The notes: generated by a model not told the origin, from the sequence alone. Positions 21,984-31,628 are shown, counted from the stretch's first letter. The stretch is 64,000 nt of DNA from Candidatus Limosilactobacillus intestinigallinarum (GCA_019117285.1 DXAA01000011.1:62001-126000); one strand, 5' to 3'. Translations and numbers: made by a program.

Positions 21984-22367
21984 ATGAGTTACCGTAAATT
22001 AGGACGTACAAGTTCACAACGTAAAGCTTTATTACGTGATTTAACTACTGATTTAATTGTTAATGGTCAAATTACCACTACCGAAGCACGGGCTAAGGAA
22101 GTTCGTAAGACTGCTGATAAGATGATCACGCTTGCTAAGCATGGTGATCTTGCATCCCGGCGTAAGGCTGCTGCTTACCTTCGGAACGTCGTTGCTGACG
22201 TTAAGGAAGATGGCGACAACATTCGGATTCAATCTGCTCTTCAACACCTGTTTGAAGAACTTGCTCCAAAGTATGCTGACCGTCAAGGTGGTTACACGCG
22301 GATTCTGAAGACGATGCCTCGTCGTGGTGACGGCGCACCAATGGTTATTTTGGAATTCGTTGACTAA
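21984..22367 (+). CDS. rplQ: 50S ribosomal protein L17
   Basis: L17 (127 residues) is a bacterial large-subunit protein near the tunnel exit. [20 protein letters not shown] and the C-terminal [20 protein letters not shown] are typical. It is the last gene of the long ribosomal series; a folded RNA that ends in a terminator follows. Confidence 0.98.
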   Translation: MSYRKLGRTSSQRKALLRDLTTDLIVNGQITTTEARAKEVRKTADKMITLAKHGDLASRRKAAAYLRNVVADVKEDGDNIRIQSALQHLFEELAPKYADRQGGYTRILKTMPRRGDGAPMVILEFVD

Positions 22368-22403
22368 TATCTTGTCGACCAATAACTAAATACGTAATAA
22401 AGA

Positions 22404-22506
22404 ATCACTATCATCGGTGGTATAGAGCGTTACGATGGTGGGAACACTCCCTAGTCTAGCTCGAAGGCAGAAACCCTGCGCGCCCCGGTGGTAAGTGATT
22501 TTTTAG
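22404..22506 (+). ncRNA. L17 downstream element-like RNA ending in a terminator
   Basis: Directly after rplQ, ATCACT-ATCATCGG (22404-22417) pairs with CCGGTGGT-A-AGTGAT (22485-22499; one bulged A and a few G-T pairs), closing a branched structure. Inside it are GAGC...GCTC (near 22425-22462) around a GGGAACACTCCC hairpin, and GCAG...CTGC (near 22467-22479). The outer stem runs into TTTTTT, so the whole unit also works as a terminator. Position and shape fit the L17 downstream element reported in Lactobacillales; a covariance search was not possible here. Confidence 0.7.
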
Positions 22507-22574
22507 TTTAAATACCTTTTGATAGCGGGGGTTCACTGTTAAAATAGTGATATTAATGAAGTGAGGAGGAACGC

Positions 22575-23402
22575 GTGGTGGATGCAGTTACACTGACCAA
22601 CGTTCAATTTCAATATCCTAATACTGACCGGCCGATTCTAGATGACGTCAGTCTCCGCTTCAAAATGGGCGAGTGGACGACGATCATCGGTCACAACGGG
22701 AGTGGGAAGAGCACTCTGGCCCGGTTGATTGATGGCCTCCTGGTACCCAAACAGGGGCAGATTATGGTCTGTGGTCTGCCGGTGACTGAGGAGAACATGG
22801 TCCAGGTACATCAGCGGGTCGGAATTGTCTTCCAGAATCCCGATAACCAGTTTGTCGGCGCGACCGTGGCTGATGACGTGGCTTTTGGCCTGGAGAATCG
22901 CCAGGTTCCACCAGCCGAGATGGGTCCCCGGATTCGCCAGGCCCTGACGGCGGTCGGTATGGAAAAACTGGCGGACGCCGAGCCGGCAATGCTGTCCGGG
23001 GGACAGAAACAACGGGTAGCGATCGCCGGTATCCTGGCTCTTAAACCCCAGGTAATCATCCTGGATGAAGCCACCAGTATGCTGGACCCGGCAGGCCGCC
23101 AGCTGGTCTTGGACCTTCTTCAGCGTCTGCGGGCCCAACAGCACTACACGATCATCTCGATCACCCACGATCCGGTTGAGATGACGATCGCTGATCGGGT
23201 GGTAGTTCTGGACGGAGGAAGGATCGTCCGGCAAGGGCCAACGGCGACGGTCCTCCAGGATGTCGCCTTGCTGCAACGTATCGGTGTCGGCGTCCCCGCC
23301 GGTCAGGCCCTTCGTCAGGCCTTGGTCGACCGTGGGGTACCTGTCCCTGCGCGTTACTTCACGGAAAAAGAGATGGTGGAATGGTTATGCCAGCAATTGT
23401 AA
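22575..23402 (+). CDS. ecfA1: ECF transporter ATPase A1
   Basis: One of the two ATPases (275 residues) of the shared energising module of energy-coupling factor transporters, which pairs with various substrate-binding S proteins to import vitamins and metals. Walker A GHNGSGKST is at about residues 39-47, the Q-loop in VFQNPDNQF, signature LSGGQKQRVAIAG, Walker B VIILDEATSMLD and the switch histidine in SITHDP. The start is GTG 22575 behind GAGGAGG. It overlaps ecfA2; no S component is adjacent, as is normal for group II modules. Confidence 0.96.
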   Translation: MVDAVTLTNVQFQYPNTDRPILDDVSLRFKMGEWTTIIGHNGSGKSTLARLIDGLLVPKQGQIMVCGLPVTEENMVQVHQRVGIVFQNPDNQFVGATVADDVAFGLENRQVPPAEMGPRIRQALTAVGMEKLADAEPAMLSGGQKQRVAIAGILALKPQVIILDEATSMLDPAGRQLVLDLLQRLRAQQHYTIISITHDPVEMTIADRVVVLDGGRIVRQGPTATVLQDVALLQRIGVGVPAGQALRQALVDRGVPVPARYFTEKEMVEWLCQQL

Positions 23403-24244
23403 TTAAAAACGTCAGCTTTAACTACTCATCCCTGGCCAAACGTCCGGCCCTCGACAACGTCAGCCTGCAGATTGCGGCCGGCAGCTTTGTCGGCATTGTT
23501 GGCCATACCGGAAGTGGTAAGTCAACCCTGGTGTCCCTGATTGATGGCTTAGGCCGACCGACCAGTGGCCAGATCCAGGTGGGCGACGTCACGGTTAACG
23601 CCCAATCTTCGATGACGGATCTGGCTAAGCTGCGCCAGCATGTCGGCTACGTCTTTCAGTTCCCTGAGCAGCAGCTCTTCGCCGAGACGGTTGGCCAGGA
23701 TATCGCCTTTGGGCCGACCAATCTCGGTTGGTCAGCCGACCGGGTCCAAGCAGCGGTCCAGGAGGCCCTCAAGCTAGTTGACCTGCCCGCGGCATTTGCG
23801 GACCGGTCCCCCTTTGCCCTTTCCGGTGGGCAGATGCGCCGGGTGGCGATCGCGGGGGTCCTCGCCATGCACCCGGCCATCCTGATCCTGGATGAGCCGA
23901 CCGCGGGGCTCGACGCGGCGGCGACCCACCGCCTGATGGCCAATATTGCCAGGCTCCATGCGGCCGGGACCACCATCCTCCTGATTACCCACCAGATGGA
24001 CCAGGTGGCCCAGTACGCTGATCAGGTGGTGGTGATGAATCGGGGACAGCTGGTGAAGAGTGAGTCACCGTGGGAGATCTTTGCCGATCCGGCTTTCCTG
24101 GCGGCTAACCACCTCAACGTTCCGCCCGCCGTGGCGATGTCTCACCAACTGCGTGACGCCGGGGTATCGATTGACCCAGCCCTGAGCATCGCTAGCCTGG
24201 CGGACCAGCTGGCGGTCAAGTTAGGGGGGGAGTCCGGTGAATAA
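23387..24244 (+). CDS. ecfA2: ECF transporter ATPase A2
   Basis: The second ATPase of the ECF module (285 residues from ATG 23387; an ATG six bases earlier leaves no room for the GGTGG ribosome site). Walker A is GHTGSGKST, followed by VFQFPEQQLFAETV, signature LSGGQMRRVAIAG, Walker B LILDEPTAGLD and LLITHQMDQV. It overlaps both the ecfA1 end and, by eight bases, the ecfT start, so the three subunits are probably made in fixed proportion. Confidence 0.95.
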   Translation: MPAIVIKNVSFNYSSLAKRPALDNVSLQIAAGSFVGIVGHTGSGKSTLVSLIDGLGRPTSGQIQVGDVTVNAQSSMTDLAKLRQHVGYVFQFPEQQLFAETVGQDIAFGPTNLGWSADRVQAAVQEALKLVDLPAAFADRSPFALSGGQMRRVAIAGVLAMHPAILILDEPTAGLDAAATHRLMANIARLHAAGTTILLITHQMDQVAQYADQVVVMNRGQLVKSESPWEIFADPAFLAANHLNVPPAVAMSHQLRDAGVSIDPALSIASLADQLAVKLGGESGE

Positions 24245-25043
24245 TAAGATTGTCTTTGGGAGCTATGTCCCTGTCGACTCGCCCCTCCACCGCCTTGATC
24301 CCCGGATGAAGCTGCTGATGTGCGTGTGGTACGTTGTCCTGGTCTTCTTTGCTAACAGCTGGGGGACCAGTCTCTGGCTGCTGGCCGGCCTTCTGGTGGC
24401 GATGGTGTTGAGTCACGTCAGCTTCCACCAGTACTGGCAGGGGTTACGGCCACTGGCCTGGGTGATCGTCTTCACGGTTGTCTTCCAGGTACTATTCTCG
24501 AGCGGTGGCCGACTCTATTGGCACTGGGGGATCATGTCGATCACCCACGACGGGTTGGTGAATGCCTTGATCATCTTTTACCGGTTCATGGTCATCATTA
24601 CCGCCTCAACGGTCCTGACGGCGACGACCCCGACCCTGCGGATTGCCGACGGGCTGGACTGGTTCATGCGGCCATTGAAGGTCCTACGGGTGCCGGTCAA
24701 TCAGATCACGCTGATGCTGTCGATTGCCCTACGCTTCATCCCGACGATCATGGATGAGGCGGGGAAGATCACCAATGCTCAGCGATCCCGGGGGATGAAC
24801 TTCCACCAGGGGAACCTGGTGCAGCGGGTCAAGCACCTCATTCCGGTCCTGATCCCACTGTTCGTCAACTCCTTCAAACGGGCCGAGGACCTGGCCACGG
24901 CCATGGAGGCCCGGGGATACGACCCCGATAGCCCCCGGACCCACTTTCGGCAGCTCCATTGGCAGGGACGTGACACCATAACTCTTGTGGTGATGGTCCT
25001 GGTAACCATCATCCTATTCTTGATCAGAGGAGGATTATTGTAA
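24237..25043 (+). CDS. ecfT: ECF transporter transmembrane subunit T
   Basis: EcfT (268 residues) is the membrane scaffold that links the ATPase pair to the S component. It begins at GTG 24237 (MNNKIVFGSYVPVDSPLHRLDPRMK) and has about five hydrophobic segments. The two Ala-Arg-Gly-type coupling motifs are seen as AQRSRGMNF and AMEARGYDP, at the ends of the coupling helices that touch the ATPases. truA starts three bases after its stop codon. Confidence 0.95.
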   Translation: MNNKIVFGSYVPVDSPLHRLDPRMKLLMCVWYVVLVFFANSWGTSLWLLAGLLVAMVLSHVSFHQYWQGLRPLAWVIVFTVVFQVLFSSGGRLYWHWGIMSITHDGLVNALIIFYRFMVIITASTVLTATTPTLRIADGLDWFMRPLKVLRVPVNQITLMLSIALRFIPTIMDEAGKITNAQRSRGMNFHQGNLVQRVKHLIPVLIPLFVNSFKRAEDLATAMEARGYDPDSPRTHFRQLHWQGRDTITLVVMVLVTIILFLIRGGLL

Positions 25044-25045
25044 CC

Positions 25046-25801
25046 TTGTATCGCTATAAAATAACCTTTGCCTACGATGGCACCAACTTCTCCGGCTTCC
25101 AGATCCAGCCCCACAAGCGGACGGTGGAGCAGGTGTTAAAGAACGCCGTCAACAAGCTTGCCAAGCACCCAGCCCCGGCCATTCCGGTGATCGGGTCGGG
25201 CCGGACCGACGCCGGGGTCCACGCCCTCAACCAGGTGGCCCACTTCGATATTCCTTACCACCTGAGCAACGATTCGATGCGGAAGGCCCTAAACAGCATT
25301 TTGCCGCTCGATATCTTGGTGAAGAAGGCCGAGGAGGTCGGCCCTGACTTTCACGCCCGCTACAGTGCCCACCGCAAGACCTACCGCTACCGCGTCGACC
25401 AAGGGGAGTTTGTCAACCCCTTCAAACGCAACTACACGGCCCACTTCAAGTACCCGCTCGACCTGACGAGGATGAGGGAGGCTGCCAAAGATTTCATTGG
25501 TGAGCACGATTTCACCTCTTTTGTGGCCTCGGGGAGTCAGGCCAAGAGCAACGTCCGGACGGTGGAGAAGATTAGGATCTACCGCGACGAGCACGACAAC
25601 GAAGTGATCTTCGAGTTTACCGGGAACGGCTTCCTCTACAACCAGATCCGGATCATGGTCGCCTTCCTGCTCGAGGTTGGCAGCAAGCAGCGGCCGGTCA
25701 GCGACGTCAAGCGGGTCCTGGCTGCCAAGGACCGGACCCAGGCCCGGATGACCGCCCCGGCCAGCGGTTTGTACCTTGTATCGGTGGATTATGGAAAATG
25801 A
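25046..25801 (+). CDS. truA: tRNA pseudouridine(38-40) synthase
   Basis: TruA (251 residues) isomerises uridines 38-40 in the anticodon arm of many tRNAs. The start is TTG 25046 (MYRYKITFAYDGTNFSGFQ) with AGAGGAGG inside the ecfT end. The catalytic aspartate lies in GSGRTDAGVHALNQ at about residue 55; other conserved parts are FHARYSAHRKTYRYR and GNGFLYNQIRIMV. It is the usual last gene of the ecfA1-ecfA2-ecfT-truA cluster. Confidence 0.96.
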   Translation: MYRYKITFAYDGTNFSGFQIQPHKRTVEQVLKNAVNKLAKHPAPAIPVIGSGRTDAGVHALNQVAHFDIPYHLSNDSMRKALNSILPLDILVKKAEEVGPDFHARYSAHRKTYRYRVDQGEFVNPFKRNYTAHFKYPLDLTRMREAAKDFIGEHDFTSFVASGSQAKSNVRTVEKIRIYRDEHDNEVIFEFTGNGFLYNQIRIMVAFLLEVGSKQRPVSDVKRVLAAKDRTQARMTAPASGLYLVSVDYGK

Positions 25802-25910
25802 TTGACGCCAGGGGCAGAAGAAGGTATACTAGCACTTGGTATTTCTTTTCCATCTAATAACTCGGTACACTATTATATGTAAAAGAAAAACAAAATTGGA
25901 GGACTTAATC
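25802..25910 (+). promoter_or_regulatory. rplM-rpsI promoter and leader (possible L13 leader)
   Basis: TTGACG (25802-25807) and TATACT (25825-25830) with a 17-base spacer start immediately after the truA stop codon. About 75 untranslated bases precede the GGAGGA site. Firmicutes often carry an L13-responsive leader here; the sequence is A/T-rich and I could not confirm that fold by eye. Confidence 0.7.
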
Positions 25911-26354
25911 GTGAGAACGACATACATCGCAAAACCTGGTGAAGTTGATCGCAAGTGGTACGTTGTCGATGCTAAGGATGTCCCAATGGGTCGTCTGGCC
26001 ACCGTCGTCGCATCAATCCTGCGTGGTAAGAACAAGCCAACATTTACTCCACACGTTGATACTGGTGACAATGTTATTGTTATCAACGCTGCGCAAGTTA
26101 AGTTAACTGGTAAGAAGGCATCTAAGAAGATGTACTACCGTCACTCAAACTACCCTGGTGGTTTGAAGGCACGGACTGCCGGTGACTTCCGTGCTAAGGA
26201 ACCAGAGAAGCTGTTGGAAACTGCCATCAAGGGTATGCTTCCACACAACTCCCTCGGTCACAAGATGGGCTTGAAGCTGCATGTTTACGCTGGTGAAGAC
26301 CACAGTCATGCTGCTCAAAAGCCAGAAGCATTGGACATTACGAACTTAATCTAA
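25911..26354 (+). CDS. rplM: 50S ribosomal protein L13
   Basis: L13 (147 residues) is an early large-subunit assembly protein. The correct start is GTG 25911, giving [20 protein letters not shown]; an upstream in-frame ATG would run through the promoter region. [17 protein letters not shown] and [20 protein letters not shown] are conserved. rpsI follows after 13 bases. Confidence 0.97.
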   Translation: MRTTYIAKPGEVDRKWYVVDAKDVPMGRLATVVASILRGKNKPTFTPHVDTGDNVIVINAAQVKLTGKKASKKMYYRHSNYPGGLKARTAGDFRAKEPEKLLETAIKGMLPHNSLGHKMGLKLHVYAGEDHSHAAQKPEALDITNLI

Positions 26355-26367
26355 GGAGGGAATGGAA

Positions 26368-26763
26368 TTGGCTCAACAAGTACAATACAGTGGTACTGGT
26401 CGGCGTAAGGACGCAACCGCACGTGTTCGCTTAGTACCAGGTTCAGGTAAGATTACGATGAACGGCAAGGCAATTGAAGACTACATTCCATTTGCCAACT
26501 TACGTGCTATCGTCAACCAACCATTCGATGTTACCAAGACTAACGGTCAATACGACGTTATCGCTAACATCAATGGTGGTGGATTCTCCGGTCAAGCCGG
26601 CGCTGTCCGTCACGGTATCGCCCGTGCACTGCTCAGCGTTGACCCTGACTTCCGTGACGCCCTCAAGAAGGCCGGTCTTTTGACTCGTGACCCTCGGATG
26701 AAGGAACGTCGTAAGCCAGGTCTGAAGAAGGCTCGTAAGGCTGCTCAATTCAGTAAGCGTTAA
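26368..26763 (+). CDS. rpsI: 30S ribosomal protein S9
   Basis: S9 (131 residues) touches the P-site tRNA with its C-terminal tail, here ending FSKR with the conserved terminal arginine. The start is taken as TTG 26368 ([20 protein letters not shown]): the ribosome site GGAGGG ends at 26360, so an ATG at 26362 would be too close. A strong terminator follows. Confidence 0.96.
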   Translation: MAQQVQYSGTGRRKDATARVRLVPGSGKITMNGKAIEDYIPFANLRAIVNQPFDVTKTNGQYDVIANINGGGFSGQAGAVRHGIARALLSVDPDFRDALKKAGLLTRDPRMKERRKPGLKKARKAAQFSKR

Positions 26764-26787
26764 TATTCGATTATCGCTTCAATATCA

Positions 26788-26819
26788 AAAGCATCAGCTC
26801 TTTGGCTGGTGCTTTTTTT
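26788..26819 (+). terminator. Terminator after rpsI
   Basis: GCATCAGC (26791-26798) pairs with GCTGGTGC (26805-26812, one wobble), extended by A-T pairs, then seven T. Confidence 0.9.
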
Positions 26820-26881
26820 CTTTTCAGCTTATACGCGAACACCGGCAGAATTGCTTTTAACGCCTGATAACTGCTTATTGC

Positions 26882-26910
26882 TTTACACCTGAAAGCGCTT
26901 CAACTATAAT
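26882..26910 (+). promoter_or_regulatory. Promoter with overlapping cre box before the acetoin/diacetyl reductase
   Basis: TTTACA (26882-26887) and TATAAT (26905-26910) have a 17-base spacer. A near-palindromic catabolite-responsive element, TGAAAGCGCTTCAA (26890-26903), occupies that spacer. A CcpA dimer bound here would block polymerase, so the gene is probably repressed by glucose. Confidence 0.85.
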
Positions 26911-26946
26911 TAAGGTGTTGATGGAAATTGGATATTGAGGAGGTAA

Positions 26947-27726
<780 letters not shown>

Positions 27727-27737
27727 AATAAAGCTAA

Positions 27738-27780
27738 CAAGGACTCAGCCGGGTGTATTTCGGCTGAGTTCTTATTTTTG
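27738..27780 (+). terminator. Terminator after the reductase gene
   Basis: GGACTCAGCCG (27741-27751) pairs with CGGCTGAGTTC (27761-27771) and is followed by a T-rich stretch (TTATTTTTG). Confidence 0.88.
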
Positions 27781-27852
27781 TTTAAAAATTAGCGCCAAAG
27801 TGGGTTAACTTTGCTACAATTAAGAGCTAGTAGGATAAAGGAGGCCCATTTT

Positions 27853-28476
27853 TTGGCAAAACGTAGAAAAACAAGGAAGCGTCGGTCAACGACTAAGACG
27901 ACGGTATGGATATTGGCAATCATCGTGATCTTCTTGGGGGTGTATGCCGGACACCACTTCTACCGGATCTGGAACCAACAGCGGATTGAGCAGCAGGCGC
28001 GGGAACGGGATCGTCAAGCCAAGGAGCTCTTTATCAAACAGGTGGCTCCTGAGGCCCAGGCGATGCAGAACACCTACCACGTTTACGCCTCAATCACGAT
28101 TGCCCAGGCAATCCTAGAGTCGCAGTGGGGGACCAGTAAGCTAGCCTCACAGTACCACAACCTTTTCGGGATCAAGGGAACCGGTCCCAACTCCCGGGAG
28201 CTGACCACCAAGGAGTATATCAACGGCAAATGGATCGTGACCAAGGGTCGTTTCCGGGTTTACGACAGCTGGAGCGATTCGATCAAGGACCACACCCGGC
28301 TGATGCTGCGGGGGACGGATACCAACCAGCAGAACTACGACCGGGTGGTCAAAGCCAGCAATTATGAGGAGGCAGCCAAGGCCCTTCAGGATTCTGGTTA
28401 CGCCACCGATCCAGACTACGCACAGAAATTAATTTCGGTAATCAAGACTTATAAGTTATATAATTATGATAAGTAG
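27853..28476 (+). CDS. Membrane-anchored glucosaminidase/muramidase
   Basis: A 207-residue cell wall hydrolase that would cleave the glycan strand of peptidoglycan outside the membrane. The start is TTG 27853, eight bases after AAAGGAGG. A very basic N-terminus (AKRRKTRKRRSTTK) is followed by one hydrophobic anchor (about residues 17-37), a coiled linker rich in Q, R and E, and a glucosaminidase domain from about residue 70: ITIAQAILESQWGTSKLA, with the glutamate expected to be catalytic, and YHNLFGIKG. No LysM or SH3b repeats are present, so it is anchored rather than wall-bound. xpt follows 21 bases later but may be separately expressed. Confidence 0.85.
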   Translation: MAKRRKTRKRRSTTKTTVWILAIIVIFLGVYAGHHFYRIWNQQRIEQQARERDRQAKELFIKQVAPEAQAMQNTYHVYASITIAQAILESQWGTSKLASQYHNLFGIKGTGPNSRELTTKEYINGKWIVTKGRFRVYDSWSDSIKDHTRLMLRGTDTNQQNYDRVVKASNYEEAAKALQDSGYATDPDYAQKLISVIKTYKLYNYDK

Positions 28477-28497
28477 TAAAAAAGGGGAGTAACGACG

Positions 28498-29073
28498 ATG
28501 CGAGAACTAGAGGAAAAAATTGAAAAATATGGAACGGTATTGCCGGGGAATGTTCTTAAGGTAGATGCCTTTCTGAACCACCAGGTTGACCCAGAACTGA
28601 TGTTGCACGTGGGGCAGGAATTTGCCAAGCTCTTTGCTGATGAAGGGATCACCAAGGTTTGGACGGTTGAATCATCCGGAATTGCCCCAGCGGTGATGAC
28701 TGGACTGGCATTGAAGGTACCGGTGATCTTCGCCCGCAAGCACAAGAGTCTGACCTTGAACCAAAACATGTACGTGGCTGACGTATACTCATACACTAAG
28801 AAGACGACTAACCGCATTTCAATCTCCAAGAAGTACGTCGCACCGGATGACAAGGTCCTGATGATCGATGACTTCCTGGCAAATGGTCAGGCGGTCGAGG
28901 GGATGTTGGAGATTGCCGACCAGGCCGGAGTCCAGGTTGCCGGAGCCGGGATCGTGATCGAAAAGAGTTTCCAGCCAGGGGCCAAGGAACTCAAGGACCG
29001 GGGGATTCGGCTGGAATCCCTGGCCCGGATCAAGTCCCTGAAGGACAACCAGATTGAATTCATGCCCGACTAG
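28498..29073 (+). CDS. xpt: Xanthine phosphoribosyltransferase
   Basis: Xpt (191 residues) joins xanthine and PRPP to XMP, the salvage route towards GMP. The sequence follows the enzyme along its length: [20 protein letters not shown] at the start, the [14 protein letters not shown] segment and the PRPP-binding loop [16 protein letters not shown] near residue 120. The ATG is preceded by AAGGGGAG. Its likely substrate supplier is the NCS2 permease at 6.7 kb; an ATP-grasp gene follows 17 bases downstream. No purine riboswitch is visible before it, unlike the xpt-pbuX unit of Bacillus. Confidence 0.94.
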   Translation: MRELEEKIEKYGTVLPGNVLKVDAFLNHQVDPELMLHVGQEFAKLFADEGITKVWTVESSGIAPAVMTGLALKVPVIFARKHKSLTLNQNMYVADVYSYTKKTTNRISISKKYVAPDDKVLMIDDFLANGQAVEGMLEIADQAGVQVAGAGIVIEKSFQPGAKELKDRGIRLESLARIKSLKDNQIEFMPD

Positions 29074-29090
29074 GTAGCGAAAGGAGCTTA

Positions 29091-30254
29091 ATGATGAAGA
29101 GGAATGCTTTTTATCCGGGGAGTACCCTGGGAATCATTGCCATCAACCGTAACGGCGGTGCCCTGATTGCGGCCGCCAAGAAGGCGGGATTCAACGTCCT
29201 GGTTTACGTGGATCACGCCCAACCGGCAATCACCAAGATGGCTGATGAGACCATCATCGGGGCCTATAATGACAAGATCAAGCTGGCCCAGTTTGGTGAA
29301 TCCTGTGACGCCATCATCTACCAGACACCAAACGTCGATGCCCGAGTCCTGCACTATCTGGGGCAGTACGCCGCCATTCCGCAGGGGACCAATGGACTGG
29401 AAATCATCCAGGACCGGTTGATGGAGCGGGCCTTCCTTGACCAGGTCAACATCAATATCGCTCCCTACGTCACGGTAGTCAGCCTGGACGACGTCTACCA
29501 GTCGATTGATTCAATCGGTTATCCGGCATTACTGAAGCCGATCCAGCGGGGTCTGGGTGAGCAATCGATGATCATCAAACGTCAGTCCGACATTGTCCGG
29601 GCGGCCGACTTCATCGAGACCGGGACCTACCTGTTGGAATCCTGGATTGACCACACGAACGAGTACACGATGACCGCGGCTACCGATGGGGTGGACACCG
29701 AAATCTTCCCCCTGGCCAAGCTGCACTTCACGGCTGATCGTCAGTTGGTCTCCGTTGCCGCTCCGGCGACAGTCAATGATGACCTGCTGGCCGAGATGCA
29801 ACGGATTGTGAAGAGCGTGGCGGGCTCCCTCGAATACTGTGGGGTCTTCTCGGTTAACTTCTACGTCACCGGAACCGGGACCCTCTACGTCAAGAACATT
29901 GAGTTGGGTTTGACCTCGATTGCCAACGTCTATGACACGACGACCAACGTTGACCAGTATGAGGAACAGGTCCGGGCAGCCGTGGGGATGCCCCTCCACC
30001 AGGTTCAGTCCCTGCAGATTGGACTGTTAATGGTGGTGCGCAAGTACCAGCAACTGGCCATTCAGCGGCAATGGTTGTTGAAGAATAACTGGCAATTCCG
30101 CTTCTTCAACGATCAGGACGGTGACGACCAAAGCATCCTCGGCTTTGTCTGGGTCACAGGCAGTGACAACCTGATCGATCTGGAGAATCAGGTTGATGAT
30201 ACTGAGGTCTGGAAGGAACCGGTCAGTGAAGATCAGGAAGATCATCAAGAATAA
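29091..30254 (+). CDS. PurK-like ATP-grasp protein
   Basis: A 387-residue protein with the layout of N5-carboxyaminoimidazole ribonucleotide synthase (PurK): an N-terminal Rossmann-like domain, ATP-grasp core (YPALLKPIQRGLGEQSMII, LLESWIDHTNEYTM) and a C-terminal lid. The first domain reads PGSTLGIIAINRNGGALIAA, where PurK normally has a glycine-rich GGGQLGRM motif, and the usual late motif around an NE(I/L)APRPHNSGH sequence is replaced by VKNIELGLTSIANVYD. The key substrate residues therefore look altered. It sits next to xpt rather than in a pur operon. I call it PurK-like and do not claim the reaction. The start could equally be the second ATG, three bases on. Confidence 0.7.
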   Translation: MMKRNAFYPGSTLGIIAINRNGGALIAAAKKAGFNVLVYVDHAQPAITKMADETIIGAYNDKIKLAQFGESCDAIIYQTPNVDARVLHYLGQYAAIPQGTNGLEIIQDRLMERAFLDQVNINIAPYVTVVSLDDVYQSIDSIGYPALLKPIQRGLGEQSMIIKRQSDIVRAADFIETGTYLLESWIDHTNEYTMTAATDGVDTEIFPLAKLHFTADRQLVSVAAPATVNDDLLAEMQRIVKSVAGSLEYCGVFSVNFYVTGTGTLYVKNIELGLTSIANVYDTTTNVDQYEEQVRAAVGMPLHQVQSLQIGLLMVVRKYQQLAIQRQWLLKNNWQFRFFNDQDGDDQSILGFVWVTGSDNLIDLENQVDDTEVWKEPVSEDQEDHQE

Positions 30255-30299
30255 ACGAAAAGGAGCAATTTCGATTGTGAAACTGCTCCTTTTCGTTTA
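30252..30299. terminator. Bidirectional terminator shared by two convergent genes
   Basis: A perfect 16-base inverted repeat, TAAACGAAAAGGAGCA (30252-30267) and its complement (30284-30299). The first three bases are the stop codon of the PurK-like gene and the last three are the stop codon of the convergent MATE gene. T-rich 3' arms exist on both strands. Confidence 0.9.
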
Positions 30300-31628
30300 C
30301 TTGTTTTTCCTGAAATGTGGTCGATAGATATGGTAGAGGAAGACGGCCAAAACCAGGGTGAGGACGTCCGAACAGGCCTGAGCTGCCAGAATCCCGGTGT
30401 AGCCGAAGAAGTGGGTCAAGAGGACGATAACGATGGCGAAGATCAGCCCCTGCCGGCTAAACGAGAGCCAGAAGGCGGGGACGGCCTTACCCATCGACTG
30501 GAAGGTGGTGGTCAGGACCATCACGATCCCGGCGATGGTCGTCGAGGAGGCCAGCCAGCGCAGCATCCCGGTCCCCTCGCGGACGATGACCGGATCATGC
30601 ATGAACAGGCGGATGATCTGCGGGGCCAGGACCATCATCAGGACGGTCAGGACGATCGCCAGCCCGGCGACCACGGCCAGGTCGAACCTAAGCGTCTCCT
30701 TGAAGCGGCGTTCGTCGCGGGCCCCGTAGGTGTAGCCGATCAGCGGCTGGGCCCCGAAGGCAAAGCCGACCATCACCATGACGATGATCGTGTTGACCTT
30801 CATGGCGATCCCCATCGCGGCGACGCTGTTGGCCCCGTAGGCGATCAGGTAGCGGTTGGTGAGGGCGGTGGCGAAGGTCACCATGATGTTGGTGACCGAG
30901 GCGGGGATGCCGATCGCGTAGATCTCCCGTTGGAGCCGGCCGCTGATCCGGGTCTCGTGAATCGAGGTGGTCAGCTTCTTGCTCTTGGTCCGCAGGTAGT
31001 AGACCATCAGGACGTCGGCGATGACGTTGCTGACCACGGTGGCCAGGGCCGACCCGGCCGCCCCCAGCCCGCAGGTAAAGATGAAGATTGGGTTGAGGAT
31101 GATGTTGATCCCGGTCCCGGTGACGCTGGCGATCATCGACTGGGGCGCCAACCCCTCGGTCCGCAGGATGTTGGTCGGCGAGAGACCGAAGATGATGAAG
31201 GTTGCCCCGGCAGCAATCACCAGGTAGTATTCGCGGGCGTACTTCCAGGTGGCCGGTGATGCCCCCAGCATGTGGAGGACGGGAGTCTGGAAGATGAACA
31301 TCAGGGCGGTGACGACCAGGCCACAGGCGATGGACGCGTAGAAGCAGTAGCCGCTGACGTAGCGGGCGGTTTGGTCGCGGCGCTCACCGAAGAGGCGGGA
31401 GATCACCGAGCTACCACCAAGGCCGAAGATGTCCCCGATGGCGATCATCAGGGTGAAGATCGGCGCCTCCTGGGAGACCCCGGCGACCAGGTCGGGGTTC
31501 CCGGTCTTGGCGACGAAGAAGGTGTCGACCATGTTGTAGACGATCGTGACCGCCATGCTCATGACCACCGGGAGGGCCAGGATGAAGTAGGCACGCTTGA
31601 TCGAGGTGTTTTCAAATAGCTTATCCAC
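30297..31628 (-). CDS. MATE family efflux transporter
   Basis: A 443-residue multidrug and toxic compound extrusion protein in the cytoplasmic membrane, probably a cation-driven drug or metabolite exporter. Twelve hydrophobic segments form two similar halves; family-typical segments are ALPVVMSMAVTIVYNMVDTF near the start, IFGLGGSSVISRLFGERR in the first half, and GFAFGAQPLIGYTYGARDERR in the second. The start is GTG 31628, behind AAGGAGG. It is encoded against its neighbours, divergent from pcrA, with an inverted repeat in its promoter region. The substrate cannot be told from sequence. Confidence 0.92.
   Translation of the reverse strand: MDKLFENTSIKRAYFILALPVVMSMAVTIVYNMVDTFFVAKTGNPDLVAGVSQEAPIFTLMIAIGDIFGLGGSSVISRLFGERRDQTARYVSGYCFYASIACGLVVTALMFIFQTPVLHMLGASPATWKYAREYYLVIAAGATFIIFGLSPTNILRTEGLAPQSMIASVTGTGINIILNPIFIFTCGLGAAGSALATVVSNVIADVLMVYYLRTKSKKLTTSIHETRISGRLQREIYAIGIPASVTNIMVTFATALTNRYLIAYGANSVAAMGIAMKVNTIIVMVMVGFAFGAQPLIGYTYGARDERRFKETLRFDLAVVAGLAIVLTVLMMVLAPQIIRLFMHDPVIVREGTGMLRWLASSTTIAGIVMVLTTTFQSMGKAVPAFWLSFSRQGLIFAIVIVLLTHFFGYTGILAAQACSDVLTLVLAVFLYHIYRPHFRKNK

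Noticed and set aside
30315-31259. Plus-strand open frame of 314 codons opposite the MATE gene
   Set aside because: Composition is an artefact of the G/C-rich third positions (G-, D-, H- and Q-rich translation), and the MATE reading on the other strand is clear.
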